Numbered from the stretch's first letter, positions 26,792 to 36,271 are shown. The stretch is 64,000 bases of DNA from Streptococcus azizii (GCF_001984715.1 NZ_MSPR01000001.1:62001-126000); one strand, 5' to 3'. The notes: generated by a model from the letters alone, not told the origin. Made by a program: numbers and translations.

Positions 26792-28675
26792 TTATTTTTC
26801 CACCTTCATAAAGGCTGCTCCATGTGCAACCGTTGCACTTGCTAGGGCTTCAACGCTTGCAAAGTCGGCGGTATTTGTCACGATGACCATCGTTGTATCA
26901 TCGAGACCTGCAGCCGCAATCTTACCTGCATCAAACTTAGCAATCGGGGTCCCTGCTGCCACCCTATCACCTGCTGCAACCAACTTTTCAAATCCATCAC
27001 CGTTCATGGACACTGTATCAATACCGATATGAATCAAGAGTTCTGCTCCACTTGCTGTCTTTAGACCATAGGCATGACCTGTTTCAAAGGCAATAGTCAC
27101 TTCTGCATCTGCTGGGGCATAGACAAGACCCTCAGACGGCTTTACAGCGAGTCCTTTCCCCATAGCACCTGATGAAAAGACTGGATCGTTGACATCTTCA
27201 AGTGCAACCACCTCACCAGAAAGCGGGGATACAAGTGTCTCTTCAGCAACGAGATCAGTCGCAGCTTCTTTGGCTACTCCTTCTGTCGCTACTGCTTTAG
27301 ACTGTTGAGCAGGAGCATCCTCTTCATCTTCAAAGCCAAACAGGTAGGTAAGAGCAAAACCTAAAACAAAGGATACGGCTACCATGAGGAGGTATTGGAA
27401 GAACTGCCCGTTACCAGTGTAAAGGGTCATACCTGGAATAATGGTAACTCCCATACCTGTACCTGCTAGACCAAGAATAGAAGCAAAGGCTCCACCGATA
27501 GCACCAGCAATCAATGAAAGGAGGAAGGGTTTACGGAAACGTAAGTTGACACCAAAGATGGCTGGCTCAGTAATACCGAGGAAGGCTGAAAGGGCAGCTG
27601 GGTATGCTAGAGCTTTCAACTTAGGATTTTTTGTTTTCACACCGACCGCTACTGTCGCAGCACCTTGTGCAGTCATGGCTGCGGTGATAATTGCGTTAAA
27701 TGGATTTGCACCAGTCGCTACCAACTGAGCCTCCAAGAAATTGAAGATATGATGAACACCTGATACAACTATGACTTGGTGAACCCCACCGATGAAGAAA
27801 CCACCCAAGCCAAATGGCAAGTTCAAGACTGCCTGTGTAGCAGACAAGATATAGTTTTCAACTACGTGAAAGACTGGACCAATCACAAATAAGCCAAGGA
27901 TAGACATGACAAAAAGTGTGATAAAAGGAGTAACGAGGAGGTCCAGAACTTCTGGAACTACCTTGCGGACCACTTTTTCAAACTTAGCCCCCACAAGTCC
28001 AATGATAAAGGCTGGTAATACAGAGCCTTGCAAGCCCACAACTGGAATGAAACCGAAGAAAATTTGCGGCGTTACCTCACCGCCTGAAGCAACTTCCCAA
28101 GCATTTGGCAATGAGCCAGAAATCAACATCATACCAAGTACGATACCGATGGTTTGATTCCCGCCAAATACACGGAAGGTCGACCATACTACCAAGGCTG
28201 GCAATACGATGAAGGCTGTATCTGTCAAGATTTGTGAATAGACATTCAAGTCTCCTGGTAAGGTAATACCGAGTGAGGCGAGAAGCCCACGCAATCCCAT
28301 GAATAGCCCCGTCGCAACAATGGCCGGAATGATGGGAACAAAGACATCACCAAAGGTACGAATAGCACGCTGGAAGGCATTTCCCTGTTTAGCAGCTTCA
28401 GCCTTCATCTCATCTTTTGAAGAAGTCGGCAGACCGAGCGCTACCACCTCATCGTAGATTTTATTCACAGTCCCTGTACCGAAGATGATCTGATATTGAC
28501 CTGAATTGAAGAAAGCACCCTGCACTTTTTCAATGTTCTCTACAGCATCCTTGTTAATTTTTCCTTCATCGATGACCATCACGCGAAGGCGTGTCGCACA
28601 GTGGGCAACACTTCTGACATTTTCGCGACCACCGAGAGCGTCAATGACTTTTTTTGCAATTTCTGTGTTATTCAT
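26792..28675 (-). CDS. scrA: Sucrose-specific PTS transporter, EIIBCA
   Basis: Imports sucrose and phosphorylates it to sucrose 6-phosphate. 627 residues in B-C-A order: EIIB with the phosphocysteine in HCATRLRV (about residue 26), a multi-span EIIC membrane domain (about 105-455), and a C-terminal EIIA of the glucose type with the active His in LIHIGIDTVSM. ScrB then hydrolyses the product. Divergent from scrB across a 222-bp control region with ScrR-type operators. Confidence 0.95.
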   Translation of the reverse strand: MNNTEIAKKVIDALGGRENVRSVAHCATRLRVMVIDEGKINKDAVENIEKVQGAFFNSGQYQIIFGTGTVNKIYDEVVALGLPTSSKDEMKAEAAKQGNAFQRAIRTFGDVFVPIIPAIVATGLFMGLRGLLASLGITLPGDLNVYSQILTDTAFIVLPALVVWSTFRVFGGNQTIGIVLGMMLISGSLPNAWEVASGGEVTPQIFFGFIPVVGLQGSVLPAFIIGLVGAKFEKVVRKVVPEVLDLLVTPFITLFVMSILGLFVIGPVFHVVENYILSATQAVLNLPFGLGGFFIGGVHQVIVVSGVHHIFNFLEAQLVATGANPFNAIITAAMTAQGAATVAVGVKTKNPKLKALAYPAALSAFLGITEPAIFGVNLRFRKPFLLSLIAGAIGGAFASILGLAGTGMGVTIIPGMTLYTGNGQFFQYLLMVAVSFVLGFALTYLFGFEDEEDAPAQQSKAVATEGVAKEAATDLVAEETLVSPLSGEVVALEDVNDPVFSSGAMGKGLAVKPSEGLVYAPADAEVTIAFETGHAYGLKTASGAELLIHIGIDTVSMNGDGFEKLVAAGDRVAAGTPIAKFDAGKIAAAGLDDTTMVIVTNTADFASVEALASATVAHGAAFMKVEK

Positions 28676-28710
28676 CTTGCAAAAATCTCCTTTAGTTCAT
28701 ATTTTTGTTT

Positions 28711-28779
28711 TGAAAGCGTTTTTAAACTTTCTCTGTTTTTTATTATATCATTTTTTATCGATATGTCAAACGCTTGACA
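28711..28779 (-). promoter_or_regulatory. scrA promoter with operators
   Basis: On the minus strand, TTGACA (28764-28769) and TATAAT (28742-28747) are 16 bp apart. The palindrome TGTCAAACGCTTGACA (28764-28779) covers the -35, and a second site TGAAAGCGTTTTTAAA (28711-28726) lies downstream of the -10. Both have the central CG of LacI-family (ScrR/CcpA) operators. Confidence 0.75.
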
Positions 28780-28824
28780 GAATTTTTTATTGTTTTTCTT
28801 AATTTTGCGTTAAAGCCTTGCTTT

Positions 28825-28854
28825 TTGACAAGTAAACGTTTACTATATTACTAT
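28825..28854 (+). promoter_or_regulatory. scrB promoter with ScrR operator
   Basis: TTGACA (28825-28830) and TACTAT (28849-28854) are 18 bp apart. The perfect palindrome AGTAAACGTTTACT (28831-28844) fills the spacer, so a bound repressor would block polymerase directly. Confidence 0.8.
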
Positions 28855-28897
28855 AAACTATAGAATCAATACAGAGACGATTATAAAAGGAGAATCC

Positions 28898-30352
28898 ATG
28901 GCTTTCACAACCGAAGAACGCTACCGTGCTTATGCAGACTGGCCCGCAGACCATATCGAAACCATCAAACAAAATACAAAAAGCTCCCCTTGGAGAACAA
29001 ACTTTCATATCGAAACACCTCACGGACTCTTAAATGACCCGAATGGCTTTTCCCATTTCAATGGAAAATGGACTCTTTTCTACCAATATTTTCCATTTGG
29101 TGCCGCTCACGGCTTGAAATCATGGGTTCACATGGAATCGGCAGACTTAGTGCATTTTGAAAAAACTGGAACCATCCTTTATCCAGATACAGCCCTCGAC
29201 AGCCATGGGGCTTACTCTGGCTCTGCCATGCAGTTTGATGATCACCTGTTTCTCTTTTATACAGGGAATGTCCGTGATGAAAATTGGGTGCGTCATCCCT
29301 ACCAAATCGGTGCTCTCATGGACACCGATGGTCATATCCAAAAATTGAACAAGGTCTTAATCGACCAACCATCCGATACGACAGACCACTTCCGCGATCC
29401 ACAAATCTTCAACTATGAAGGGAACTACTACGCCATCGTAGGGGGACAAAACCTAGAGAAACAGGGCATCATCAAACTCTACAAAGCGGTCAATAATGAC
29501 TACCTCAACTGGGAGTATATCGACGATCTAGCATTTGACAATGACCTGACTGCCTACATGATGGAATGTCCGAACCTAGTCTTTATCAGTGGACAACCTG
29601 TCCTCCTCTATTGTCCGCAAGGACTGGACAAGACTGTTCTGGACTATGGCAATATTTATCCAAATCTGTATAAAGTTGGTCAATCTTTTAATCCTGAGAC
29701 GGCTACCATGATCAACCCAGGTCCTTTAGAACAGTTGGACTACGGCTTTGAATGCTATGCAACTCAAGCCTTCAACGACCCTTTTGGACGCGCCCTTGCT
29801 GTGAGCTGGCTCGCCCTACCAGATGTCGACTACCCGACAGATCGCTATGACTACCAAGGTTGCCTCTCCCTTGTCAAAGAATTAACCATTAAAGACGGCA
29901 AACTCTACCAATACCCCGTCCCAGCCATTACCAGTCTCCGGGCTGAAGCGCAACTTTTCACTGAAAAGACTAAGACCGATAATACCTACGAATTAGAATT
30001 AACGATAGAAGCCAATAGCCATTTAGAATTAGTCCTCTTTGCTGACGCTGATGGCCACGGACTCAAGCTCACCATTGACCCTACAAACGGCTGTATTGTC
30101 CTAGACCGCAAGGACTGCGGAGAAGCCTTCGCCCTCGACTTTGGGACAACACGCCATTGCCAGATTGCCAATCAAGCAACAATCGCCAATATCTTCATTG
30201 ACAAATCTGTCTTTGAAATTTTTATCAACAAAGGAGAAAAGGTATTTTCCGGACGTGTCTTCCCTCGCCAAGATCAATCTGGTATCACGATTCTATCAGG
30301 TCAGGCAACCGGAAATTACTACCCATTAGATTATGGTCACAAAACTCACTGA
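28898..30352 (+). CDS. scrB: Sucrose-6-phosphate hydrolase (GH32)
   Basis: Splits sucrose 6-phosphate into glucose 6-phosphate and fructose. 484 residues. Beta-propeller with the GH32 nucleophile motif NDPNG (near residue 48), FRDPQ near 165 and the acid/base Glu in MMECPNLV near 222, followed by the C-terminal beta-sandwich. Starts after AAAGGAG. Its end overlaps scrR by 20 bp, so hydrolase and repressor are made together. Confidence 0.95.
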   Translation: MAFTTEERYRAYADWPADHIETIKQNTKSSPWRTNFHIETPHGLLNDPNGFSHFNGKWTLFYQYFPFGAAHGLKSWVHMESADLVHFEKTGTILYPDTALDSHGAYSGSAMQFDDHLFLFYTGNVRDENWVRHPYQIGALMDTDGHIQKLNKVLIDQPSDTTDHFRDPQIFNYEGNYYAIVGGQNLEKQGIIKLYKAVNNDYLNWEYIDDLAFDNDLTAYMMECPNLVFISGQPVLLYCPQGLDKTVLDYGNIYPNLYKVGQSFNPETATMINPGPLEQLDYGFECYATQAFNDPFGRALAVSWLALPDVDYPTDRYDYQGCLSLVKELTIKDGKLYQYPVPAITSLRAEAQLFTEKTKTDNTYELELTIEANSHLELVLFADADGHGLKLTIDPTNGCIVLDRKDCGEAFALDFGTTRHCQIANQATIANIFIDKSVFEIFINKGEKVFSGRVFPRQDQSGITILSGQATGNYYPLDYGHKTH

Positions 30353-31295
30353 TGTCGCAAAGCTAGCAGGGGTCAGTCCTACGACTGTCTCCCGCGTCAT
30401 TAACAAAAAAGGCTACCTCTCTGAAAAAACCATCCGAAAGGTTACCGACGCCATGCGAGAGCTGGGTTACAAACCCAACAATCTTGCGCGTGGCTTACAG
30501 GGAAAATCTGCCAAATTGGTCGGCTTGATTTTCCCCAATATCGGTAATATTTTCTATGCAGAATTGATTGAGTATCTGGAAAAAGAATTGTTCAACCATG
30601 GCTACAAGGCCATTATCTGCAATAGCCAGCACGATTCTGCAAAAGAACGTGAATATCTGGAGATGCTGACAGCCAATCAGGTCGACGGGATTATCTCTGG
30701 TAGCCACAATTTAGGCATCAAAGACTATGACCGAATCTCTGCTCCCATTATCGCCTTTGATCGAAACTTATCACCGTCAACACCGATTGTCTCCTCTGAT
30801 AACTACAGCGGTGGGGTGCTTGCTGCCCAGACCTTAAAAAAAGCCGGCTGTCAACAACCGATTATGATTACAGGAAACGATGATTCCAATTCTCCTACAA
30901 GCCTGCGCCAAAAAGGGTTTTCCAGCATTTTTCCACAAGCAACAGTCTACCACATCTCAAGTGACTTCTCCCCTATCCGTAAGGAGATGGAAATTAAAAG
31001 CATTTTACAGACTCTCCAAGCTGACGGAGTCTTTGTCTCAGGAGATCTGATGGCTATGCTGGTTTGGAATATTGCTCACTCTTTGGGACTTTCTATCCCA
31101 CAAGACCTAAAACTCATCGGCTACGATGGGACTTACTTCGTTGAGACCCACTATCCACAACTTACTACGATTAAACAGCCGCTAGCAGATATTGCAACAT
31201 TGATGGTCGATCTACTCCTCCAAAAAATTGACGGAGCCTCCCTTGACCAACAGTATTCTCTTCCAATCAGCCTCTTAGCAGGTCGCAGTATCTAA
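30333..31295 (+). CDS. scrR: LacI-family sucrose operon repressor
   Basis: 320 residues with an N-terminal LacI helix-turn-helix (LTDVAKLAGVSPTTVSRVINKKGYLSEKT, about 4-32) and a periplasmic-binding-protein-like effector domain. Family knowledge: ScrR represses scrA and scrB and is released in the presence of sucrose or fructose derivatives. The perfect AGTAAACGTTTACT palindrome upstream is its likely site. Confidence 0.94.
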   Translation: MVTKLTDVAKLAGVSPTTVSRVINKKGYLSEKTIRKVTDAMRELGYKPNNLARGLQGKSAKLVGLIFPNIGNIFYAELIEYLEKELFNHGYKAIICNSQHDSAKEREYLEMLTANQVDGIISGSHNLGIKDYDRISAPIIAFDRNLSPSTPIVSSDNYSGGVLAAQTLKKAGCQQPIMITGNDDSNSPTSLRQKGFSSIFPQATVYHISSDFSPIRKEMEIKSILQTLQADGVFVSGDLMAMLVWNIAHSLGLSIPQDLKLIGYDGTYFVETHYPQLTTIKQPLADIATLMVDLLLQKIDGASLDQQYSLPISLLAGRSI

Positions 31296-31620
31296 TATAC
31301 TCACTTAGTTTCTCTTTTATTACTTCGACGAGTGAAAAGCTCCAGTGGAGGTTTTCAGCCTACCACCTCTCATTAAAAAGTGGTCGTTAGAAACTCCGTT
31401 GCCCTATTTCCAACCTTGTCCACTTCGCTCTCAAATTTTTAGGCTCAGGCTGAAACAGTTCACCGAACTGTTTCACTCTCCCAGATGATTGGAACTCGCT
31501 TTGCCGTACTCTACGATTGTCACTGACTATCGTCAGTATGATTTCCAACCTTCAACAGCCTAATGACTGTTGAAGCAGCCTGCAGCTCGTTGCCTATTAC
31601 TAAAAGTAAACTAAAAGACC
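31296..31620. repeat. Repeat island (scrR-nusB)
   Basis: No gene. From 31311 to 31411 it closely matches the block at about 39432-39530 (cttcgacgagtgaaaagc, ctccagtggaggttttcagc, gttagaaactccgtt). It then carries the GAAACAGTTC/GAACTGTTTC hairpin (near 31450), CTGAC/GTCAG (near 31523) and CTTCAACAG/CTGTTGAAG (near 31553). Confidence 0.7.
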
Positions 31621-31630
31621 ATACATAATA

Positions 31631-31677
31631 AAAAGTCCTACCATTCTCCGTAAAGTGAAGAACTGTAGGACTTTTTG
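31631..31677. terminator. Terminator, scrR / nusB convergent
   Basis: AAAAAGTCCTAC pairs with GTAGGACTTTTT (12 bp), with A and T runs on both sides, so it works for both strands. It ends two bases from the nusB stop. Confidence 0.9.
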
Positions 31678-31678
31678 A

Positions 31679-32101
31679 TTATGACTTTATAAATTGACTC
31701 AAGACACCGTTGATGAATTTTACAGAAGCAGGGTCCGAAAATTCTTTTGCTAGCTCAATCGCTTCATTGACGGCAACGCGATCGGGTGTCTCTTCGAAAT
31801 ATAACATTTCAAACAGTCCCAAACGCATAATATTCTTATCAATCAAGGTCAAACGCTCCAAGGTCCAGCCTGCTTTCAAACGCGTCTCCAACTGGGCATC
31901 GATCTCTTCTTGCACATCTGCAACCCCTGTAACCAGATTCAACAGAAAGAGCGGAAGTGCGACCTCTTTTTCTTCTTCGTCATTATAGAGATAAGCAAAC
32001 TGAGCTGCCTGAAGGGGTTCCTGACCAAATTCCAAAGAGACAATGGCCTGAAGCGCACACCTGCGCAAATAGTGCCGTGATTCGTGTTGCTTATTCTTCA
32101 T
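31679..32101 (-). CDS. nusB: Transcription antitermination factor NusB
   Basis: RNA-binding factor that with NusE (S10) supports rRNA antitermination. 140 residues, all-helical. RYLRRCALQAIVSLEF-type N-terminus and the C-terminal DRVAVNEAIELAKEFSDPASVKFINGVLSQF typical of NusB. The start lies within the end of the Asp23-family gene (11-bp overlap); efp, asp23 and nusB form a standard streptococcal operon. Confidence 0.94.
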   Translation of the reverse strand: MKNKQHESRHYLRRCALQAIVSLEFGQEPLQAAQFAYLYNDEEEKEVALPLFLLNLVTGVADVQEEIDAQLETRLKAGWTLERLTLIDKNIMRLGLFEMLYFEETPDRVAVNEAIELAKEFSDPASVKFINGVLSQFIKS

Positions 32102-32483
32102 CTAAGAAGTCCTCACCAAACAAATCTTTTAAATCTGGCTTTGGCGTCTTGTCTGGTACGATACCATCTACATGAATATTGACCGTTTTTACAGTAACAT
32201 CCGCATAGTTGGCAATGGCCGTTTTCACTGCGCGTTGAATATTCATTGATACTGTTGGAACATTGACTCCATATTCCAAATAAACATAGATATCCGCTGT
32301 TACATCTCCTGCCTCATCTGTCTGAAGATAGACACCGCGGTTTAGGGCTGTCTTTGATAAGCCATCTCTTACTTTCTTGTTGTGTAACGAATGCACACCT
32401 TCTACCTTAGCAGAAGCAATCCCTGTAATCACCTCCAAGACACGAGGTGCAATAACAATTTCGCCTAAATTTTCTTTTGCCAT
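32091..32483 (-). CDS. Asp23/Gls24 family envelope stress protein
   Basis: 130 residues of the DUF322/Asp23 family (EIVIAPRVLEVITGIASAKVEGVHSL, then VNVPTVSMNIQRAVKTAIANY and HVDGIVPDK). Family members are membrane-associated alkaline/envelope stress proteins of poorly defined biochemistry. Lies between efp (27 bp) and nusB (overlap). A second paralogue is at 51908-52273 next to fakA. Confidence 0.9.
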   Translation of the reverse strand: MAKENLGEIVIAPRVLEVITGIASAKVEGVHSLHNKKVRDGLSKTALNRGVYLQTDEAGDVTADIYVYLEYGVNVPTVSMNIQRAVKTAIANYADVTVKTVNIHVDGIVPDKTPKPDLKDLFGEDFLDEE

Positions 32484-32510
32484 GAGAAACCCTTTCTAAG
32501 AGGTATGCGA

Positions 32511-33068
32511 TTAAGCACGTGATACGTATGTTCCCTCTGCCGTGTTGATCACCAACTTCTGACCTGCTTCGATGAAGTCTGGAACGTTCACTACAAGACC
32601 TGTTTCCATAGTTGCAGGTTTTCCTGAACCAGTCACAGTCGCACCTTTGATAGAAGGTTGTGTTTCCGCAACTACCAACTCAACCGTTGTAGGAACTGTC
32701 ACACCGATGACTTCTGTTCCGTAAAACTGGATTTTCACATCTGAGTTTTCCAAAATATACAACAATTCTTCCTTGATGGTCGCTACTGGAATTTCATACT
32801 GGTCATAGGTTTCCGTGTTCATAAAATAAGCAGTATCATCCATTTGGTAAAGGTACTGCGCTGGGACAGTTTCGATAATCGCTTGTTCAAATTTTTCGTC
32901 TGGTCGGTAGGTTGTATCGAAGGTTGAACCGGTACGAACATCGCGCAATTTCATCCGCATGATGGTGTTTCCCTTACCTGGCTTGTGGTGGCTTGCTTCC
33001 AAAACCTTGATCAATTTTCCTTCAGCCTCAAAAGTCATACCTGCTCTAAGTTTACTTGCTTCAATCAT
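32511..33068 (-). CDS. efp: Elongation factor P
   Basis: Relieves ribosome stalling at polyproline. 185 residues in three beta-barrel domains. The modified-residue loop is [10 protein letters not shown] (Lys near 32), and the C-terminal signature [26 protein letters not shown] region is present. First gene of the efp-asp23-nusB operon; the promoter is TTGAGA (33130-33135) and TAAAAT (33107-33112), 17 bp apart. Confidence 0.96.
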   Translation of the reverse strand: MIEASKLRAGMTFEAEGKLIKVLEASHHKPGKGNTIMRMKLRDVRTGSTFDTTYRPDEKFEQAIIETVPAQYLYQMDDTAYFMNTETYDQYEIPVATIKEELLYILENSDVKIQFYGTEVIGVTVPTTVELVVAETQPSIKGATVTGSGKPATMETGLVVNVPDFIEAGQKLVINTAEGTYVSRA

Positions 33069-33229
33069 TGTATTGAATACCTCTTCACTTTTTATTTATT
33101 CGGTTCATTTTACCATAAACCGTCAAATTTCTCAAATATGGGACCATTCCCAAGGCTCGTCTGTATCCATTCGTTTTTCGATTCACCTTTATAATCTTTT
33201 CATCTCTATGTAGTATCCTTTACCATTTC

Positions 33230-33900
33230 CCTTTGGCAGGGCGGACGTCAGCAGACTCCTTTGGAGTTTTAGACTGAAGAAAAAGTCTACTTTCTTCAAA
33301 ACGATTATTTTATTATGATACTTTACTTAGGTAGCACGGACGGCAGCAACTCCCTACGGGATTTCATGCCTAGATTTTGAGCCTGAGTCTCAAAATCTCC
33401 GAACACCAGAAACAGAACGTTTCTGGTGTTTTTTGCTACGGCGTAAAATAGCGGTTATGGGCTCGCTTCGCTCACCTTTTCACGAAGTGATAAGAGCACT
33501 GATACTATCCTTCGATGTTGACATTGACAAATTTTCTCAGAGATACTTTGTCTACAACCTGGACTCCTTTGCAGTTTTATCCCTTATTTTTGAGCCTCCG
33601 TCTCAAAAATCCCTCTCCAGACACTAGCATAGTAGGTGTCTGGAATAGGGCGGGACATAGCTTTAAAACGCTCACTTTGTTCACTACTTATTTCATAGAT
33701 AGCGAGTGATGATCGTCTTTTCGGTTGTTTTTAGTCCTTACTCCACCCGTCTGGGAGAGTGAAACAGTTCGGTGAACTGTTTCAGCCTGAGCCTATAAAT
33801 CCGAGAGCGAAGTAGGCAAGGTTGGAGATGAACGGAGAACAAGTCGTGTCAATAATTAGAAGCTGCTTCACCCTGTCCAAGTAAGGGCTAGGCAAGACCA
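33230..33900. repeat. Structured repeat region (efp-pepP)
   Basis: 866 bp without a recognisable gene. It holds a pair of related hairpins ATTTTGAGcctgagtCTCAAAAT (about 33373-33395) and TTTTTGAGcctccgtCTCAAAAA (about 33588-33611), AACACCAGAAAC/GTTTCTGGTGTT, CCAGACAC/GTGTCTGG (about 33629-33655) and the GAAACAGTTC/GAACTGTTTC module (about 33761). The left 400 bp differ from the other islands, while the right end belongs to the common mosaic. Confidence 0.6.
33402..33434 (+). terminator. Orphan intrinsic terminator
   Basis: A perfect 12-bp stem AACACCAGAAAC/GTTTCTGGTGTT with a 5-nt loop and T6. It points along the + strand, but no + strand gene lies within 2 kb upstream. Confidence 0.75.
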
Positions 33901-33934
33901 TCTCTTTCATCAAGCAGAAAGATCTTCGGAGAAA

Positions 33935-34996
33935 CTATAAGACAATCAACTCTTTCGGCGCTGAGGTCAAGACCTCACAGCCTGTCTCTGTGATGAGGAG
34001 ATCATCTTCAATGCGTACCCCATATCGCCCCTCTAGATAGATTCCTGGCTCATCTGTTAAGACCATCCCTGCTTGAATGGTATCGGTAGCTGTTTGTCTA
34101 AAGTAAGGAGGTTCATGGACATCTAGCCCCATACCATGTCCAATTCCATGAGTAAAGTAGGCGCCATATCCAGCTCTTTCAATCACACGGCGTGGCACAC
34201 CATCAAATTCACGATACTCCATCCCTGCCTTGGCTGTTGCAATCAGGGCTTGATTCGCCGCTAAGACAGTTTGATAAATCTCTGCCTCTTCATCGCTGAC
34301 AGAGCCGATATAAACTGTTCGCGTCATATCACTGACATAATGGTTATAGAGACAACCAAAATCTAGCGTCAGCGCATCTCCTACTTCAATGACCTTATTC
34401 GAGGCACGACCATGTGGCATAGCAGAGCGAAAACCAGATGCCGCAATCGTATCAAATGATACCCCTTCGGCCCCCATTTCCCTCATGCGAAAGTCAAGGA
34501 AATTGGCCACTTCCAATTCAGTTTTCCCTGGTTTGATAAAGTCCAAAGCGTCTAAAAAGGCTTGGTCCGAGATCTGGCAGGCGCGCTGGATGGTCGCAAG
34601 TTCTCCTGCATCCTTCACCATGCGCAAGCCCATCACTACATCCGTCGTAGGAATCAAATCTATACTTTCAAAAACGCTTTGCATAGCGTGATAGTAAGCC
34701 ACCGACACCTCATCTTCAAAGGCCAATTCTCTCAAGTTGCTGTCTTTTAAAACCTGAGCTACAACTGAGAGGGCATCCCGATTAGACACTACTTCAAAAC
34801 CTTTGACCACCGATTGGGCATAGGTGATATAGCGATCGTCTGTAATCAGAACTTGACGCTCTGCTGTCACCAAAACCGTTCCAGCTGTCCCCCAGAACCC
34901 TGTTAGATAGTAGATATTTTTCAGATTGGTCACCAAAAAGGCTGCCAATCCCTGCTCTTGCATATGTTGACGGAGGTTTTCTAATCTTCTTTGCAT
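33935..34996 (-). CDS. pepP: Xaa-Pro aminopeptidase / prolidase (M24)
   Basis: 353-residue metallopeptidase releasing or splitting residues before proline. N-terminal creatinase-like domain (1-130), then the pita-bread M24 domain with the five metal ligands in LDFGCLYNHYVSDMTRT (near 218-234), HGIGHGMGLDVHE (near 287), DEPGIYLEG and RIEDD. I cannot separate aminopeptidase P from dipeptidase PepQ by eye. Adjacent to efp as in other streptococci, but with a large repeat insert. Confidence 0.9.
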   Translation of the reverse strand: MQRRLENLRQHMQEQGLAAFLVTNLKNIYYLTGFWGTAGTVLVTAERQVLITDDRYITYAQSVVKGFEVVSNRDALSVVAQVLKDSNLRELAFEDEVSVAYYHAMQSVFESIDLIPTTDVVMGLRMVKDAGELATIQRACQISDQAFLDALDFIKPGKTELEVANFLDFRMREMGAEGVSFDTIAASGFRSAMPHGRASNKVIEVGDALTLDFGCLYNHYVSDMTRTVYIGSVSDEEAEIYQTVLAANQALIATAKAGMEYREFDGVPRRVIERAGYGAYFTHGIGHGMGLDVHEPPYFRQTATDTIQAGMVLTDEPGIYLEGRYGVRIEDDLLITETGCEVLTSAPKELIVL

Positions 34997-35109
34997 CTTT
35001 CCTGCTCCTTAACTTTTTTTATTATTCTATCACTATTTTGAAAAGAATACTAGGAAAGGGGAATACACTCTATCAAAAGACAAGGCAGCATTTATTCTAC
35101 ATGAAAGGA

Positions 35110-35625
35110 GAGGTTTATACTCTTCGGAAATCAAACTCAGGTATTGTTGACTTGATTCGCTGAACTTCAGTCCTATCTGCATCTGCGTGTCTAGTTTAAT
35201 GTTAATTTTCATTGAATATATAATCGTTCAGTTTATACCTAAAGGTAGCCACAGCTGTAATTGACTAAATCTGAAACAGCTGCGTCTCTTTTATTACTTC
35301 GACGAGTGAAAAGCTCCAGTGAAGCGAAACCATTCGGAGAACTGTTTCAGCTGGTCATCCAAAGACAAGAAAGTGACCCTAGAATCCCGAATTTAGACAT
35401 TAAAAAGTGAAGGAATTTGTCACTGACCCTAAAAAACAAGAAGCGAAGATAGAACAAGGAAATAGGTCGAAAACCTCCAATGGAGCTTTTCACTCATCAA
35501 AACTCCTATTTTCACTTTGAGTTCTACACGCCCTTTGTAGCTTTTCTTATTTCAACTACCTTCGGCTTCGTTTCCTAGTCTACTCTTGATTTTTATTGAA
35601 TAGTACAATTCTATAATGGATTACT
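35110..35625. repeat. Repeat island (pepP-hicB)
   Basis: No gene in about 670 bp. It starts at a RUP-like end (TATACTCTTCGGAAATCAAAC, near 35118) and closes with the inverse (TACTCTTGATTTTTATTGAATAGTA, near 35581-35605). A 97-bp block at 35224-35320 is identical but for one base to 39371-39467. Hairpin modules GAAACCATTC/GAACTGTTTC and aaaacctcc/ggagctttt are also present. Confidence 0.7.
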
Positions 35626-35642
35626 GAGGTACGTAGAATAGC

Positions 35643-35667
35643 AAAAAGCCCAGCGAGCGGCTAGGCT
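35643..35667 (-). terminator. Terminator after hicB
   Basis: AGCC-tAGC...GCT-gGGCTTTTT on the minus strand, overlapping the last base of the hicB stop codon. Confidence 0.75.
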
Positions 35668-36044
35668 TATACTTGCAAACGTCTCTCTAAGGCCTTTGTT
35701 AATACTTCTGAATAGTTCAAACCCTCACGGTCAGCGAGTTTAGTCAACCATTCAGGAACAGTCACATTCTTTCTAACTGCTTTATTGTTTTTAATGAATG
35801 GCGTTGGGTCAGCCTGTATCATTGTGACAAAACCATCAGGAGAATGTAGGGCTTCTATATTGGTCATTTTAGGCAACACTATCCCCTCATCAATGTAAAG
35901 AGCGATAGAACTTCCTAAAAATTCACGGGCATTATACATAGCTTCTTCTAGGTCATCTCCTTGAGTACCCCCTCCGAATTCTGGAAATTCTACCCAGTAG
36001 CCTGTGTCTTCAGAGTGAAAAATAGCAGGATAAGATTTTAACAT
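35667..36044 (-). CDS. hicB: HicB-family antitoxin
   Basis: 125 residues. Residues 1-75 form the degenerate RNase-H-like HicB fold (YPAIFHSEDTGYWVEFPEFGGGTQGDDLEEAMYNAREFL), which covers the toxin. The C-terminus (KNVTVPEWLTKLADREGLNYSEVLTKALERRL) is a ribbon-helix-helix DNA-binding segment. It neutralises HicA and represses the operon. It follows hicA by 35 bp. Confidence 0.92.
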   Translation of the reverse strand: MLKSYPAIFHSEDTGYWVEFPEFGGGTQGDDLEEAMYNAREFLGSSIALYIDEGIVLPKMTNIEALHSPDGFVTMIQADPTPFIKNNKAVRKNVTVPEWLTKLADREGLNYSEVLTKALERRLQV

Positions 36045-36079
36045 GGTTTACCTCCAGAAATGAAAGAGATAGGACTTTT

Positions 36080-36271
36080 TTATAATAGCCCCAAATCTTT
36101 CAGAATTTTCTTTTCAAGTCCTTTTCCCAAATCCTTATTTCCATGAACAGGAATCGTAACTATTTTTGAAAACCCCTCTTTTTTGAAATGGTGATGACTT
36201 CCATTGACTCGGATTTCTTCCCATCCGTTAGCCTCTACAAGTTTTACCATCTCTTTTCCTGTAAGTGGCAT
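36080..36271 (-). CDS. hicA: HicA-family toxin (mRNA interferase)
   Basis: 63 residues with the HicA double-stranded-RNA-binding-like fold: GKEMVKLVEANGWEEIRVNGSHHHFKKEG, in which the second His of SHHHF is the expected catalytic residue, followed by VTIPVHGNKDLGKGL. Cleaves mRNA when free of HicB. The upstream region has TTGACA and TATAAA with ATGCGCAT and ATACGTAT palindromes between them, likely the HicB operator. The pair lies between repeat islands, as expected for a mobile module, but no insertion boundaries are visible. Confidence 0.92.
   Translation of the reverse strand: MPLTGKEMVKLVEANGWEEIRVNGSHHHFKKEGFSKIVTIPVHGNKDLGKGLEKKILKDLGLL

Noticed and set aside
33433..33709. Short + strand ORFs in the efp-pepP gap
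   Set aside because: They overlap hairpin repeats, lack a convincing ribosome binding site, and have no recognisable family.
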